Of a stretch of 64,000 nucleotides of DNA, positions 22,855-34,923 are shown in pieces. The DNA is taken from contig CM075767.1 in assembly GCA_037974665.1 (NCBI GenBank), positions 2,234,501 to 2,298,500 on the forward strand, written 5' to 3'. The stretch is from Ehretia macrophylla. Its lineage: Eukaryota > Streptophyta > Magnoliopsida > Boraginales > Ehretiaceae. Within the stretch, counting starts at the first letter, position 1. Every line of letters begins with the position of its first letter. A program made the position numbers and the translations under genes. The notes below the pieces were generated by a model. The model had not been told where the DNA came from. It did no database searches and worked only from the letters and a program-made list of their open reading frames with translations.

Positions 22855-25800
22855 CTTACCTGGTCAACAAATAACTCCGGATACTGATCCCGAACCTGGT
22901 CCTCTCTTTCCCAAGTCGCTTCCTCAAACCCATGATGATTCCACAAAACCTTTACTAATGGAATACTCTTTCTGCGAAGCTCCTGAACTTTCCGATCCAC
23001 AATTCGAATCAGTTTCTCTTCATAGGACAACTTCTCTTCAATCTGCAAAGGCTCTGGTTCAAGTACATGTGAAGGGTCTGGATGGTATTTCTTCAACATA
23101 GACACGTGGAACACATCGTGCAGTCTCGACAAACTCGGGAGTAAAGCTAATCGATAAGCCAAAGGACCTATCTTTTCGGTGGTCTCATACGGACCCACAT
23201 ACCTGGGACTAAGCTTCCCACTCTTACCGTGCCGAATCAATCCCTTTCGTGGAGAAATCTTAAGAAACACCCAATCTCCCAAATCAAACTCAAGATCCCG
23301 ACGGTGCTTATCCGCATAACTCTTCTGACGACTCTGAGCTGTAAGCATACGCTGGCGAATAAGGTGAACATTATCTACCATCTTAATCATCTCAGGTAAC
23401 ACAGTCGGATCAACTGTTCTCATCTCTCCAACCTCTTCCCAATATAATGGGGATCTGCATTTCCGACCATACAACGCCTCGTAGGGAGCCATACCTATAG
23501 TAGATTGATAACTATTGTTGTAGACGAACTCCGCTAAAGGAAAAAACTTCTCCCAATTCTTCCCAAAGTCAAGAACACATGCCCGAAGCATGTCTTCCAA
23601 GATCCTGATAGTTCTCTCAGACTGGCCATCAGTTTGTGGATAATATGCAGTACTGAAGCTCAACTTAGTTCCCAAGGCCTCTTGCAACTTCTGCCAAAAA
23701 TGATATCTGACTCTGGGATCTCTATCTGACACTATACTCTGTGGCACACCATGCAATCTCACAATATTAGCAACATAAAGCTCAGCTACCTTATCAAGGC
23801 TATCCTGTTTGTTCACGGGAATAAAATGTGTAACTTTAGTCAAGCGGTCCACAACAACCTAAACAGAATCGCATCCTCTCGGAGATCTAGGAAGATCGGT
23901 CACAAGATCCACTGTTATATGTACCCACTTCCATTGCAGAATCGACAACGGCTGTAGAAGTCCTGCTGGTCTCTGATGCTCAACTTTAACCCTCTGACAA
24001 GGCAAGCATCTGGATACATACCCAGCAATCTCCCTCTTCATATTGTTCCACCAGAAGTGTTGTTTCAAATCTCTATACATTTTTGTACTGCCCGGGTGAA
24101 TCGTATACCTCATATTATGTGCCTCGGATAGGATCTCATTCTTCAAAGTCGGATCACCAGGAACACACACCCTGTCCCTGAATCTGAAGATGCCATCTGC
24201 ATGTAATTTAAACTCCGACTCTCCCCCTTTTGATTTTTCTTGGATCTTCAAGATGTGAGGATCAGTCTTCTGAGCCTCTCTGATCTGTGCTAGCAACCCT
24301 GACTGAATCTGCAAACTAGCAAATCGAATCCCTACCTCAGTAGCTTCTGGCTTCCATGAACAAATTTCTTCCAAAGTCTCCCAATCCTTGATAATCAAGC
24401 TTGCAACAGTAGCCTTTCGGCTCAAAGCATCAGCAACAACATTTGCCTTACCTGGCACGTAGTTAATAGAACAGTTGTAACCACCCAAAAGCTCTAGCCA
24501 TCTCCGCTGCCTCATATTCAGATCCTTCTGTGAAAACAAATACTTGAGACTCTTGTGGTCAGTAAAAATTTCAAATCTGCAACCCCACAAGTAATGACGC
24601 CACTTCTTCAATGCAAACACAACTGCAGCTAACTCAAGATCATGTGTAGGGTAATTGACTTCATAAGGTTTCAACTTCCTGGAAGCATAAGCAATCACCT
24701 TACCATTCTGCATTAAAGCACAGCCCAATCCTTCCTTAGATGCATCACTGTAGACAACAAAGTTCTCTGTTCCCTCAAGTAAAGCTAATATAGGAGCTGT
24801 AGTTAGTCTCTTCTTCAATTCTTGGAAATTGGATTCACACTTGGCATCCCAATTGTAAGCAACTGTCTTCCGAGTCAACTGGCTCAAAGGCCCAGAAATT
24901 TTAGAAAAGTCTTTAACAAATCTCCGGTAGTAACCTGCCAATCCAAGAAAACTCCGAATCTCTGACACCGTCTCAGGTCTCTTCCAAGATGAAACAACCT
25001 CAATCTTAGCTGGGTCCACTGAGATTCCTCGATCTGAAATGATATGGCCTAGAAAAGATATCTGATTCAACCAGAACTCGCACTTGCTAAATTTAGCAAA
25101 AAGCTTGTTTTCCTGCAAGGTCTGTAGCACAATTTTCAAGTGTTGCTCATGTTCAGCCTCGTTCTTCGAATACACTAAAATGTCGTCAATAAAGATCACG
25201 ACAAACTGATCAAGGTAAGGTCGGAAAACCCTCTGCATCAAGTCCATGAATGCGGCTGGTGCATTCGTCAATCCAAACGGCAAAACAACAAATTCATAGT
25301 GGCCATATCTAGTCCTGAATGCCGTCTTTTGTATATCGTCACTCCGAATTCTAAGTTGATAGTAACCCTGCCTCAAGTCAAATTTGGAGTAAACACTCGC
25401 ACCCTGCAACTGGTCAAACAATTCTTCAATCAACGGCAAGGGGTATTTATTCTTAATCGTGACTTGATTAAGTCCCCTGTAATCAATACATAACCGTAGC
25501 GTGCCGTCTTTCTTTCTCACAAACAACACAGGTGCGCCCCACGGCAAAGAACTAGGTTGTATAAACTCTTTCTCAAGCAAGTTCTGAAGCTGAATTTTTT
25601 AACTCCTGAAGTTCAGCCGATGCCATTCTATAAGGACTCCTAGAAATTGGCGCAGTGCCTGGCACAAGATCAATCACGAACTCAATCTCCCTATCCGGTG
25701 GTAAACCCGGTAATTCCTCGGGAAATACACCAGGGAAGTCTCTAACAATCGGAACCTCATTCAAACTCATCTTATTAGTAGGCTGATTGATCAAATAGGC

Positions 25801-26395
25801 TAAGTAAGCTTCACAACCCCTATTCAACAACTTAGAAGTCTTGATCGCTGATAAAAGTGGAATTCGGGCAGCCCTGCAGTTCCCAACAATCTCTAGTACC
25901 GGTAGGTAAGGAACCTGAAGATAAACAACCTTTGTTCTACAATCCAACTGAGCATAATACTTTCCCAACCAGTCCATTCCCAAAATGATTTCAAAGTCAC
26001 GGAATGACAATATAATTAAATCAGCAGGAAATTTACGGTTCTCAATACATATATCACAAGATTTGCAAATAGACTCAATAACAAATTTTGCACCCAAAGG
26101 AGTACTAACTTCAACTTCATGCGGCAATTTATCAATGCAAACATTCACAGATCGTGCACATGCAGGAGTTATAAACGAATGTGTAGCTCCGGGATCAATC
26201 AAAACTTTAACTGGCTGAGTATTAAGAAGAAAGGTACCTTCCACAATAGCTGTAGTATCGGGCAGCTCCTCCGCATCTAGTGCAAAGACCCTAGCCTGAA
26301 CTCTCTGTGCTGGACGTGCACCTGCAGCCCTATTCTGAACACCTCGGCCTCCACCACGGCCCTGAACATTATTATACTTAGGGCAATCTCTCACC
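22830..26395 (-). pseudogene. B pol (PR, RT, RNaseH, IN, chromodomain)
   Basis: Domains in + strand order. Chromodomain-type tail (VKVLWNHHGFEEATWE) near 22850-22960. Integrase C-terminus with VFHVSMLKKYHPDPSH near 23060-23120. Integrase core with TDGQSERTIRILEDMLRAC near 23570-23640. HHCC zinc-binding part near 23990-24120. RNaseH from about 24330 to 24770 ([15 protein letters not shown]). RT with FIDD near 25185-25200 and [18 protein letters not shown] near 25440-25500. Protease with VLIDPGATHSFI near 26175-26210. The chromodomain-bearing tail assigns it to the chromoviruses, and the integrase and RT wording fits the Tekay clade. A few breaks. Confidence 0.9.
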
Positions 26396-27447
26396 CTATG
26401 GTCATCACTACCACAACCCGTACATTTACCACTCTTCCTCTAGCAGTTAGCCTCAATATGACCTGATCGATTACAATAGTTACACTGCTGATTTTGCCTA
26501 ACTGCAGTGTTTCCTGTAGGTGTTGGGGCTCTAGCAGGGGTAGGAACTGTACCTCCCTGCTGGGGTCTAGTCACAGCTGGCCTAGCCTGAATCTGCTGCT
26601 GTGGCTGATACGGACGCTGCTGAGGAACCTGTGCAGAAGACTGATACTGCCTCGGCTGACTCTGGCTGCTCTGGCCCAAATACTGCTTCTTACTCGGCTG
26701 ACTGCTCTCAGCTAACATCTCAGCCTTCTGTTTCTCAAACTTCGAGGCTGCCTGAAATGCCTCGGGAAAAGTAGTGTAGCTCTGCCCAGTCAAATGCAAC
26801 TGAATGTCCATTCTCAGCCCACGGACAAACCTATGTATCATCCTCCTAGCCGGCCGTACCAACTCGGGCATATACCTCAACAGGCTAACAAACCTAGCCT
26901 CGTACTGTGCAACAGTCATATTTCCCTGTTTCAGGGCCACAAACTCGTCTTCCCTCATTTCCATAGCCATCTCGGGAATATACTTATCCCGAAACTCACT
27001 CACAAAATCATCCCATAAATGTGGAACATCCTCACAATCCCACCTCAATCTGACAGTATTCCACCACTGCTCTGCATCACCCTCAAATAAGAATGATGCA
27101 TAATCTATTCTTGCCTCATCAGTGTACCTCAAAGCGGTGAAAATTTTCTCGACACGATTAATCCATCTCTCGGCCGCCTCATCATCCGGCTCTCCGAAGA
27201 ACTTTCCCGGCTCGTGCCTCAGAAATTTCTCTAGCTGGTTATTCTCAACTCTGTACCCCTGTCCACCAGGATTAGCTTGATTTCCCTGGGGATTATTCCT
27301 GTCTTGCCTCTGCTCATGCAGTACCTGTGTAATCCGGTCTACTGCAGTAGTCATAGTAGCCATAAACTGCTCAGGCAACGGCTGCTGACCCTGTTCTGCT
27401 GCCTCTTCATCTGATCCTATACCTTGAGTACCACGACGTGGCGGCAT
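26385..27447 (-). pseudogene. B gag
   Basis: It starts MPPRRGTQGIGSDEE at 27447, a typical Tekay gag start. A capsid-type core follows (GEPDDEAAERWI, DAEQWWNTVRLRW, VAQYEARFVSLLRYMPEL), then a Q/P/S-rich linker and two CCHC knuckles (CNYCNRSGHIEANC and a second just beyond). It would form the particle core and bind RNA. It is part of the broken gag-pol. Confidence 0.88.
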
Positions 27448-27689
27448 AGTAGCAACTCACAATAGCTGGCAACATTTAAAAGCAGTTTATAGACAGAAAT
27501 ATAGCACATAAGATTAGATAACACTCAAGTCAATAACAATCCAATATTCTATCACACAATTCACATAAGACAAGTTTAACTTGCCAAACTATTTCACTTA
27601 AACACATAAACACTCCAAGTTCACAAAGTCATACTATATCATTTTCTTTTCACTTAGCAATCATACATGAACACTTTAGCATTTTAGAC

Positions 27690-27751
27690 CTTTACCCCAC
27701 AGACCGAGAATCATATCCCGGCTCATGCAAGACTATCATGCTCTGATACCA
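27690..27751 (-). promoter_or_regulatory. B primer-binding site and leader motif
   Basis: GCTCTGATACCA (27740-27751) is the complement of TGGTATCAGAGC, the site that pairs with the 3' end of initiator tRNA-Met. Next to it, TACCCCACAGACCGAGAATC and TCCCGGCTCATG (about 27695-27726) form a motif also found beside the primer site of A1, A2 and both D units. Confidence 0.85.
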
Positions 27752-28296
27752 CCTAAAGATGTCACGCCCCGACCCGACCCCGCAAAAGGCCAAGCCCGGA
27801 CTCGACACGCGGACGGAGTCTCCTCTGTACCGCGGACGATCCGAAAACCCTAAAATCAATATAATACTTGCGAAAGCCATATAATAATCAAAACAAGCCA
27901 ACTTTCTTTAAAAACATACATTTCTTATTATCCAACTTTCCAAACCAAAAATGATATGCATACTACACAAGTATTTATGCCACTAATCAATTCCATTAGC
28001 ATGCATTTTCTTACTAGTCACAAGAGTATAAGTTACAACTTTACATTCTTCCAACTTATACAACATAAGACTGTAGAGGCCTCAAACTAGAAAATACATA
28101 CAAGGCTACAAGCCTCAAAATTAAGCGACATCCAAGCAATATACATATCAAGCAAGGCTCGCACAAAATCTGGCAACCAACCACCAACAAAGCAAATAAG
28201 TGCAATCACGGGAACACCTCCACCTGTTCCTCCCCCTCAATTACCTCAAGAGGGTCTGCTTCAACTACTCCTGTAAAAATATAGTATAGAGAGGAA

Positions 28297-28316
28297 TGAG
28301 CAAAAACTATTGCTCA
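28297..28316 (-). other. H2 hairpin in B 5' LTR
   Basis: TGAGCAA, loop AAAACT-type, TTGCTCA: a perfect 7-bp stem. Confidence 0.7.
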
Positions 28317-28546
28317 GCGAGGGCAATTGGTCTCAAGGACGGAGATGAGAGGAGTATGCAATGTAATTAGCCAAGCAATGCATACAATTAACATTTAAAG
28401 ATACAAATAAGTCAATATTATAACAAGGCATGCATTAAAGACTATAAACATTCATTCAAAGGATACGGTACTCTTTTCACGAGCAACTTTCATTCAAAAA
28501 TTCGATGACGACGCGCCGGCCCAAACCACCTTATAACACCAGTTTG

Positions 28547-28565
28547 GAATACCCCGGAAGTATCC
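28547..28565 (-). other. H3 hairpin in B 5' LTR
   Basis: GAATAC, loop CCCGGAA, GTATCC on the + strand. On the sense strand GGATAC and GTATTC pair with one G.U. Confidence 0.6.
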
Positions 28566-28747
28566 ATCAACCTACGACCCAAATCTCCCTGGGAGGCAAC
28601 CCAAGCGAGAAAGGGAATAGCAGCGGAGCTAGAGCAACCAACACTGGCAACCCAAGGCTACCCAGAGAGGCCCATCACTCACGCGCGAGACACTATGCAA
28701 TGCAAGACTCGATACAAGATGATAAACAAGCGATAAAGCCACACGTG

Positions 28748-28773
28748 GAAGAATAACAAAGTAGGTTACTCTC
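28748..28773 (-). other. H1 hairpin in B 5' LTR
   Basis: GAAGAATAAC, loop AAAGTAG, GTTACTCTC; the inner arms pair as in the 3' LTR copy. Confidence 0.6.
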
Positions 28774-30048
28774 GCACGCAATAGCAGCAATTGATAGGCA
28801 TTTCAATCCAAATCAATTCAAACAAGTATTTCAAGCAACCCTAAGCATTCTATAGGAATAAGGTCAAGAAAACACACAAAAACACAAACCGGCCCCAACT
28901 ATCAAAACCCTACCATTTCCAAACGAGCCACGAGTTCTGGAAACCGACTTCGCCAAACCTCCTAGGTCACCATAAGGCATGTCTAAAGATCCCGAAACCT
29001 TACTTTACCCTAGAACTCGCGCAAAGCCCCGATTTTCCCCCTTTCTCGTTTGAACTACAACTATATCAACCAAACACCCAACCAACGCCATAATCGCACC
29101 AAAAGTGCTTCCATGGCCTCCCGATATAATGCCAACACGCAAAACGAGAAAACGCTAAAGTCGACCTAAACGACCCCGACTTTCAACAAGGCTTAATTCT
29201 CGTTTTTTCCATTACGCAACCCAAACAAACCATGCATTTAGGCATTCTAGCACACCTAGCACAATTCTACATCAACAGACAGCATAACAGAACAACTTCA
29301 TCGTTCCAAGGGTTTACTATTCATAAAACACTATTCAACACCCAAATTTAATTGCAATCTCAACATTTAACCGCAAAAAATGTTAAAAAGCTATAAATAC
29401 ACGTTCTACAATAGCCAAGGAACATTCTAGAAGCATCAAAACGCTTTAAACAACAATCTACGGATAAAATCTAAAAATTGCAAAGTTGATACACTAAACA
29501 TTTAAATGCGCAAATAGCATGATTCCCTCACCTTAGGTACTCCTAGTCGCTAGGAAAACAACGCTAGTTGCCTCGGAAATCACCCCGCACGAGCTCACGC
29601 GAAGATTGAACGATTGAAAGGTTGAAATCTTTTTTTTTTCTCTCTTGGAACTCACGGCCCTCTCTTTCTGTTTCAGCTGCTGTTTTTTTTTTATTTTGCT
29701 AAGTTAAAAGCTTATTTAAGTGCTAAGTGGTCAAAGGGTCAAAGGTCTAGGTCAAACAACTTAAAACTTGGTCAAAGGCCCTATTTTTGTGCATTTTTAA
29801 GCTCAATAACTAACACCAATTAAATTTTCAGCTAGCATCAATTTAAAATATAAAATTTAAGTCATCTAAACACTAGTTTCACTATTTGCTGAGGACTGGA
29901 AATCGTTCTCTAGCTAACGCTCCTGAAATGCAATGCACGTTGCGACGGCGAGAATGTAACAATTAATTTGCAAAGAATTTAAGGAAATAAAATTTTCAAG
30001 ATAATAAACAAGGGATTTTCACATTCCGGGCTCGGGTATTACAAGTAT

Positions 30049-30390
30049 AATCCAGAGGGTCAAATATTTTCTCCACTTTATTAATCCATGCCTCGGCTTT
30101 CTGATCATTTGGCTCCCCCTAAAACCTCGGTGGATAGTACCCCAAGAATTTTTTCGGTGTACCACGCCCGTGGTATCCACCTTGTACATTCAGTAACTGT
30201 GCCTGCAAAGTCTGAGCTTGGGCAGCCTACCCTACTAGCAATTGTGCCTGACCGACCATAACCTTTGTAATCCTATCCATGGCTGCTTCAAAACGATCAT
30301 CACCCTTTTCTCGGCCCGGTGCCACATTACCTGGAACCTTATCAACTGCCTCGGGCCTACCTCTCGTCTCGGTCTACCAGTCATTCTACT
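30049..30390 (-). pseudogene. A1 gag remnant, 5' part
   Basis: A1 gag resumes after the AGTAT duplication. The reverse reading resembles the A2 gag N-terminal half (proline/glycine-rich start, GGYHGRG-type, FLGYYPPRF-like, EPNDQKAEAWI-like). It ends about 280 bp from the primer site. Broken. Confidence 0.75.
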
Positions 30391-30604
30391 AATCAAAGAG
30401 TTAGCTCAGGTTATAGCACACAGATAGGCTATAGACAATTATTAGCAAATAAACAACAATTCAAATAAAACACATAAATCACTTAAGTATCAATCACATA
30501 AACAAATTGAACACATAATCACATAAGCACTAAATCACATAATCATTTAATCATATTAACAGATAGTTCACTTTTCTTTCACTTCATACATACTTTCATG
30601 CTAA

Positions 30605-30663
30605 GACCATTACCCACATTCTGAGAATACCCCGGCTGACTACTAACATGTGCTCTGATACCA
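30605..30663 (-). promoter_or_regulatory. A1 primer-binding site and leader motif
   Basis: GCTCTGATACCA (30652-30663) is complementary to TGGTATCAGAGC (initiator tRNA-Met). The adjoining ATTACCCACATTCTGAGAAT and CCCCGGCTGA (about 30609-30640) are the A-family version of the shared leader motif. Confidence 0.85.
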
Positions 30664-30668
30664 CTTAA

Positions 30669-33600
30669 TGTCACGCCCCAACTCGACCCCTCCTACGATT
30701 AGTCAGGACGCAACGGAATTTTGGCAGTATAACGATAGTAATTAAGACACCGAAGCTCTAAACCAACCTCTTCACAATATCATGCAACAAAACTCCACAA
30801 ACCATTCAACAATCAACTCCTCATTTAAGTTAACAACATACAACATAACCATATTATACAATAATCATTCCTTTAACAACCCATTCATGGTTATACGCCT
30901 CCGTTCCAACTTAATACATAGGCTATACATACATTTCAAAATAGGTTATTACCACTTAGTAATCTATCCATAATCAAAATAAAGACTAATAAATCATCAT
31001 ACATATGTCTTTATTGTCACGCCCCAACTCGACCCACCTACAATCAGTCAGGACGCAACGGAATTTCGGCAGTATAACGACAGTAATTAAGACACCGAGG
31101 CTTTAAACCAACCTCTTTAGAATATCATACAACCAACTCCACAAACCATTCAATAATCAACTCCTCAATTAAATTAACAACATACAACATAACCATATTA
31201 TACAGTAATCATTCCTTCAACAATCTACTCATAGTTATACGCCTCCGTTCCAACTTAGTACATAGGTTATACATACATTTCAAAATACGTTATACAATAT
31301 ATTGTTTTACAACAACTAAGATAATCTCATAGCAATGACTCCTGCACATAAGACTCTTCCATATATGGCACATTTCCCTTTTCAAGAAGCACATGCCCGT
31401 AGTCAGAATCAGTAACACCTGCATGCATGCAATAATTGAGAGTGAGCTTATATAAAACAAGCCTAGAGAGGATTCGACAGATCTCTAACAGTATTTACTA
31501 TACTCCTTGGAAATGATCCTTTAAGCAGTAAACACACAATAAACATCAATAACAATATAAACACATAAACTATAATGACCATTCAATAAATGATACTCTA
31601 GTTGGTGTAGCTCCAAACGCCATCATGATCTCAACCAACTTCTTATCACCCCTATGACACACACACCTGAGGTACCTCACTAGCCTTGCCCTCCATGGCA
31701 TCTCCGCCCATGCGAGATGAGGGTAGCCTCTGGTTGTCATACCGGTTTTAACCCGACAGCCCGATGCTGCCCGAGATGTGGCATACACATACCAAGACTC
31801 AGTAATAATAATAAACATTCAATCACAGGAGGACAACCTTTTCCGTTGACTATCTCCCGATTCATCAATAATCAATAATCAATAATCAATAATCAATTAA
31901 TCATCAATCAATCAATAACATTTCAACAACATAACATCAATTAATCGATTAACAACTAAACAACTAAGTTAGATGACAAAGTAGGCCACCCAACTTAACA
32001 TGCATTAGACACACAACCAAACCCTAATCTAACCATCAACAACTCACAATTCAATCACTCAAACAACACCCAATCATCTAAAGGCATATATCAACATTTT
32101 AAAGAAAGACAACCTAAACTTCTAATAATCATAACTTACATTCTATTAATCCAAACAACTCTAAACTAGTTCCTATCACTCACCCACTCAATCAACTACA
32201 TTAGCCCCCTCGGAAATCAACCAAAATACATCCAAATCAAGCCCAACAACCCTAAAACCTCAATGCAACTAGGTTGAAATTTTTGGACTTTTACACCGAC
32301 ATCACAATCAAAATTTCGGCATTACAACGGCACTACCCTGTATTTAACAAACTTTTACAAATCGACGACAATCGATTCCAACCATTACAACTCAAAATAA
32401 TCACCAAATAGCTAATAACTCAATTTTAATACCCGAAAAATAAAAATTCATGCTACAAAGGTTCAAATCTTATATAAACGCATATAAACGATCCTTAGCA
32501 TGCATTGAGCAATAATATAACATCAATTCAACTTTCTAACGGTTCAAAATTCAATTATATGCAAAAACATAAAAATGACATTTTGAGATCTAGAATTTTT
32601 CTCTCACCTTTGATTCAAAACAAGCCTAGATATGCGTTCAATACATGCCCCACAAGCAAAATCCAACTCGGTTTGAAAAGCTGTGGGCAAAAACTAGGTT
32701 TTTCTATGAAATTTTGCTTTGAAAAATGTTGAACAAAACTCTCTTTTTCTCTCCTATGGCTCACGACAATGTGAGTGTTTTTGAGTGTAAAATTGTGCTA
32801 TTTTAGTGTATGTTTATGCTTACAAGCTCAAAGGTCAACAAAACAAATGAAAGTCAAAGTTGACACTTGGTTAATTTTAGTATTTTTTTAGTCTTTTAAT
32901 CCTATTTTTGATTATTTCTTGCTCAACTATTAAATTGACACCTAAATTAATTCTAGAAAATACATTTTTAGGTGACAAAGAGTTTTACATTTAAACATTT
33001 TCACTCGAGTCAACTTAAAACTCGATTTCTTGCAAAAGAAAGTGTAAAAATCTTTAAATTTCTAAAACCGATTCCAAATCCATTTTAATCAAACACGGGT
33101 CTATTAATACCCAAGGACTAGGTTTTGAAACACTTAAAACACCCTCGTAAAAATTTTAGCGGACAGGTGTTCAAAATACTATTCACTAAAATCGGCGATA
33201 AAATTTCTGATTTCGTTTTTTATGAAAATTTCATGAATGCACATATATCATGTATTAGGACTATAAATCACATTTTTAACACATTCTAACTCATATAACA
33301 CATAAACAGGTCAAAGCATGCAAAACGAGGCAAAACGAGGCAAAACACACAAATCTAGGTAAAGGTAAAATATGGGGTCTCATATTTATATTAAGATAGG
33401 TTTTATAATACATTGTTTTACAACAACTAAGACAATCTCATGGCAATGACTCCTGCACATTAGAGTCATCCACATATGGCACATTTCCCTCTTCAAAAGG
33501 CACGTACCCATAGTCAGGATCAGTAACACCTGCATGCATGCAATAATTGAGAGTGAGCTTATATAAAACAAACCCAGTGAGGATCCGATAGATCTCTAAC

Positions 33601-33787
33601 AGTATTTACTATACTCCTTGAAAATCATCCTTTGAGCAGTAAACACACAATAAATATCAATAACAATATAAACACATAAATTATAATGACCGTTCAATAA
33701 ATGATACTCTAGTTGATGTAGCTTCAAACGCCATCACGATCTAAACTTTTCTGCTTATAACTCCCCATTACTCACGCACCCGAGATA
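30669..33787 (-). repeat. A1 5' LTR, partial, holding a solo LTR
   Basis: It starts TGTCACGCCCCAACTC just after the primer site, is interrupted at 31015-33389 by a solo LTR of the same family, and resumes to 33787, where A2 begins. Only about the first 750 bp on this side (the U5 side) is present. Confidence 0.8.
31015..33384 (-). mobile_element. A-family solo LTR
   Basis: 2370 bp, flanked by TTTAT at 31010-31014 and 33385-33389. It lies within the A1 5' LTR, i.e. an LTR within an LTR of its own family and orientation. The intact target sequence can be read in the A1 3' LTR near 9554. It contains ATCAATA-type simple repeats (31860-31915), an H1 hairpin core (about 31969-31996) and a donor-like site near 32607. 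Confidence 0.88.
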
Positions 33788-34335
33788 TGTCACGCCCCAA
33801 CTCGACCCCACCTACGATCAGTCAGGACGCAACAGAATTTCGGCAGTATAACGACAGTAATTAAGACACCGAGGCTCTAAACCAACCTCTCAGAATATCA
33901 TATAATCAAACTCCTCAACCAAACAACATTCAATTCCTCAATACCATCAACAACATACAACATAACCATATTATTCAACAATCATTCTTAGACGATCCAT
34001 TTATAGTTATACGCCTCCGTTCCAACATAACCTTAACTTTAACATACATATCAAAAAAGATTATAAACCAACTTAGCAACCTAGATCATAACAAAAGAAA
34101 GACTACTAAGTTAGCATTATTTAGTTCATTATCTTTACTACAACTTATACATCGTAAATTACAAGGAAAATAAAAGACAACTAGTTTAATATACAAGATA
34201 ATAGAGTATACAATATCTCAAGCATCAAGGACAAGACTCTGGCACATAGGACTCGTCCACATATGACACATTATCCCCTTCTGGAGGCACGTACCCGTAA
34301 TCTTGCTCAAAGACACCTGTAGCAATAATAGAGAG

Positions 34336-34357
34336 TGAGCTTATATAAACAAGCTCA
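34336..34357 (-). other. H2 hairpin in A2 3' LTR
   Basis: TGAGCTT, loop ATATAAAC, AAGCTCA: a perfect 7-bp stem 17 nt from the acceptor-like CAG. The TATATAA here belongs to the hairpin rather than to the promoter. Confidence 0.7.
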
Positions 34358-34689
34358 GTGAGGATCCGATAGATCTCTAACAGTATTTACTATACTCCTT
34401 GGATTTGATCCTTTGAGCAGTAAACACGCAATAAAGCATCAATACAATACAAACACATAACTATAATGACCAATCAATAAAGGATACTCAATTTGGTGCA
34501 GCTCCATACGCTATCACGATCTCAACCATTCTTCTTATAACTCCCCATTACTCACGCACCGGAGGTACCTCACTAGCCTCTCCCTCCATGACACCTCCGT
34601 CATACGAGCTGGAGGTAGTCTCTGGTAGTCATGTCGTTATCAACCCGATAGCCCGAAGCTGCCCGAGAGGTGGCACACACATACCAAGA

Positions 34690-34923
34690 CTCAACAATAA
34701 TAATAAACATCATTCACAGGAGGACAGTCTACCAGAACTGCCTATCTCCCGGTTCATCAATCATCAATCAATAATTATCAATAATCATCAATGTAACATC
34801 AATATACTCAACAATAATAATAAACATCATTCATAGGAGGTCAGTCTAGCAGAACTGCCTATCTCCCAGTTCATCAATCATCAATCATCAATCAATAATC
34901 ATCAATATAACATCAATATAACA
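34690..34923 (-). repeat. 117 bp tandem duplication in A2 3' LTR
   Basis: The stretch from CTCAACAATAATAATAAACA through ACTGCCTATCTCCC and the TCATCAATCA repeats occurs twice in a row at an offset of 117 bp. The A2 5' LTR has it once. Confidence 0.75.

Larger units (their letters stand above)
28271..29531 (-). other. Predicted leader intron in B 5' LTR
   Basis: Donor-like CCTAAG|GTGAGGG (first base 29531) and acceptor-like TTTTTACAG|GAG (last base 28271); 1261 nt. This LTR would drive B's transcript, so splicing here would shorten the leader before gag by about 1.26 kb. Confidence 0.55.
16036..30043 (-). mobile_element. Tekay element B, nearly complete
   Basis: Both LTRs, primer site, gag, pol and polypurine tract are all present on the - strand, bounded by TGTCACGCCCCGACC and GGGTATTACA with an AGTAT duplication. 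Without the nested solo LTR C (4494 bp plus 5 bp target) each LTR is 2284 bp, and the element is about 9.5 kb. The LTRs differ by about 2% in the parts I compared by eye, so insertion was recent: of the order of one million years under usual plant rates. Its coding region is broken in a handful of places (about four) but is the best preserved here. It is inserted in A1 gag. Confidence 0.92.
27760..30043 (-). repeat. B 5' LTR
   Basis: 2284 bp, uninterrupted, and about 98% like the 3' LTR in the stretches compared. H2 at 28297-28316, H3 at 28547-28565, H1 at 28748-28773 and predicted intron 28271-29531. Confidence 0.92.
9210..33787 (-). mobile_element. Tekay element A1, old and heavily broken
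   Basis: A - strand Ty3/gypsy chromovirus. Left to right: 3' LTR (9210-11647), polypurine tract, chromodomain/integrase, RNaseH, RT, protease, gag (to 16035), element B inserted in gag (16036-30048), the rest of gag, primer site (30652-30663), then a 5' LTR from 30669 that holds a solo LTR and stops at 33787 where A2 begins. It is inserted in LTR X (left flank TGGCT). The right target repeat and the outer two thirds of the 5' LTR are missing. Many breaks, more than ten. It is the oldest of the three gag-pol elements, since B lies within it and its reading frames are the most decayed. Confidence 0.85.

Noticed and set aside
34336-34357. TATATAA in A-family LTRs as the promoter TATA box
   Set aside because: It sits in the H2 hairpin, whose place is held in other families by unrelated sequence, and lies within 20-25 nt of the acceptor-like site. 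A better TATA-like site lies ~550 bp from the sense LTR start.
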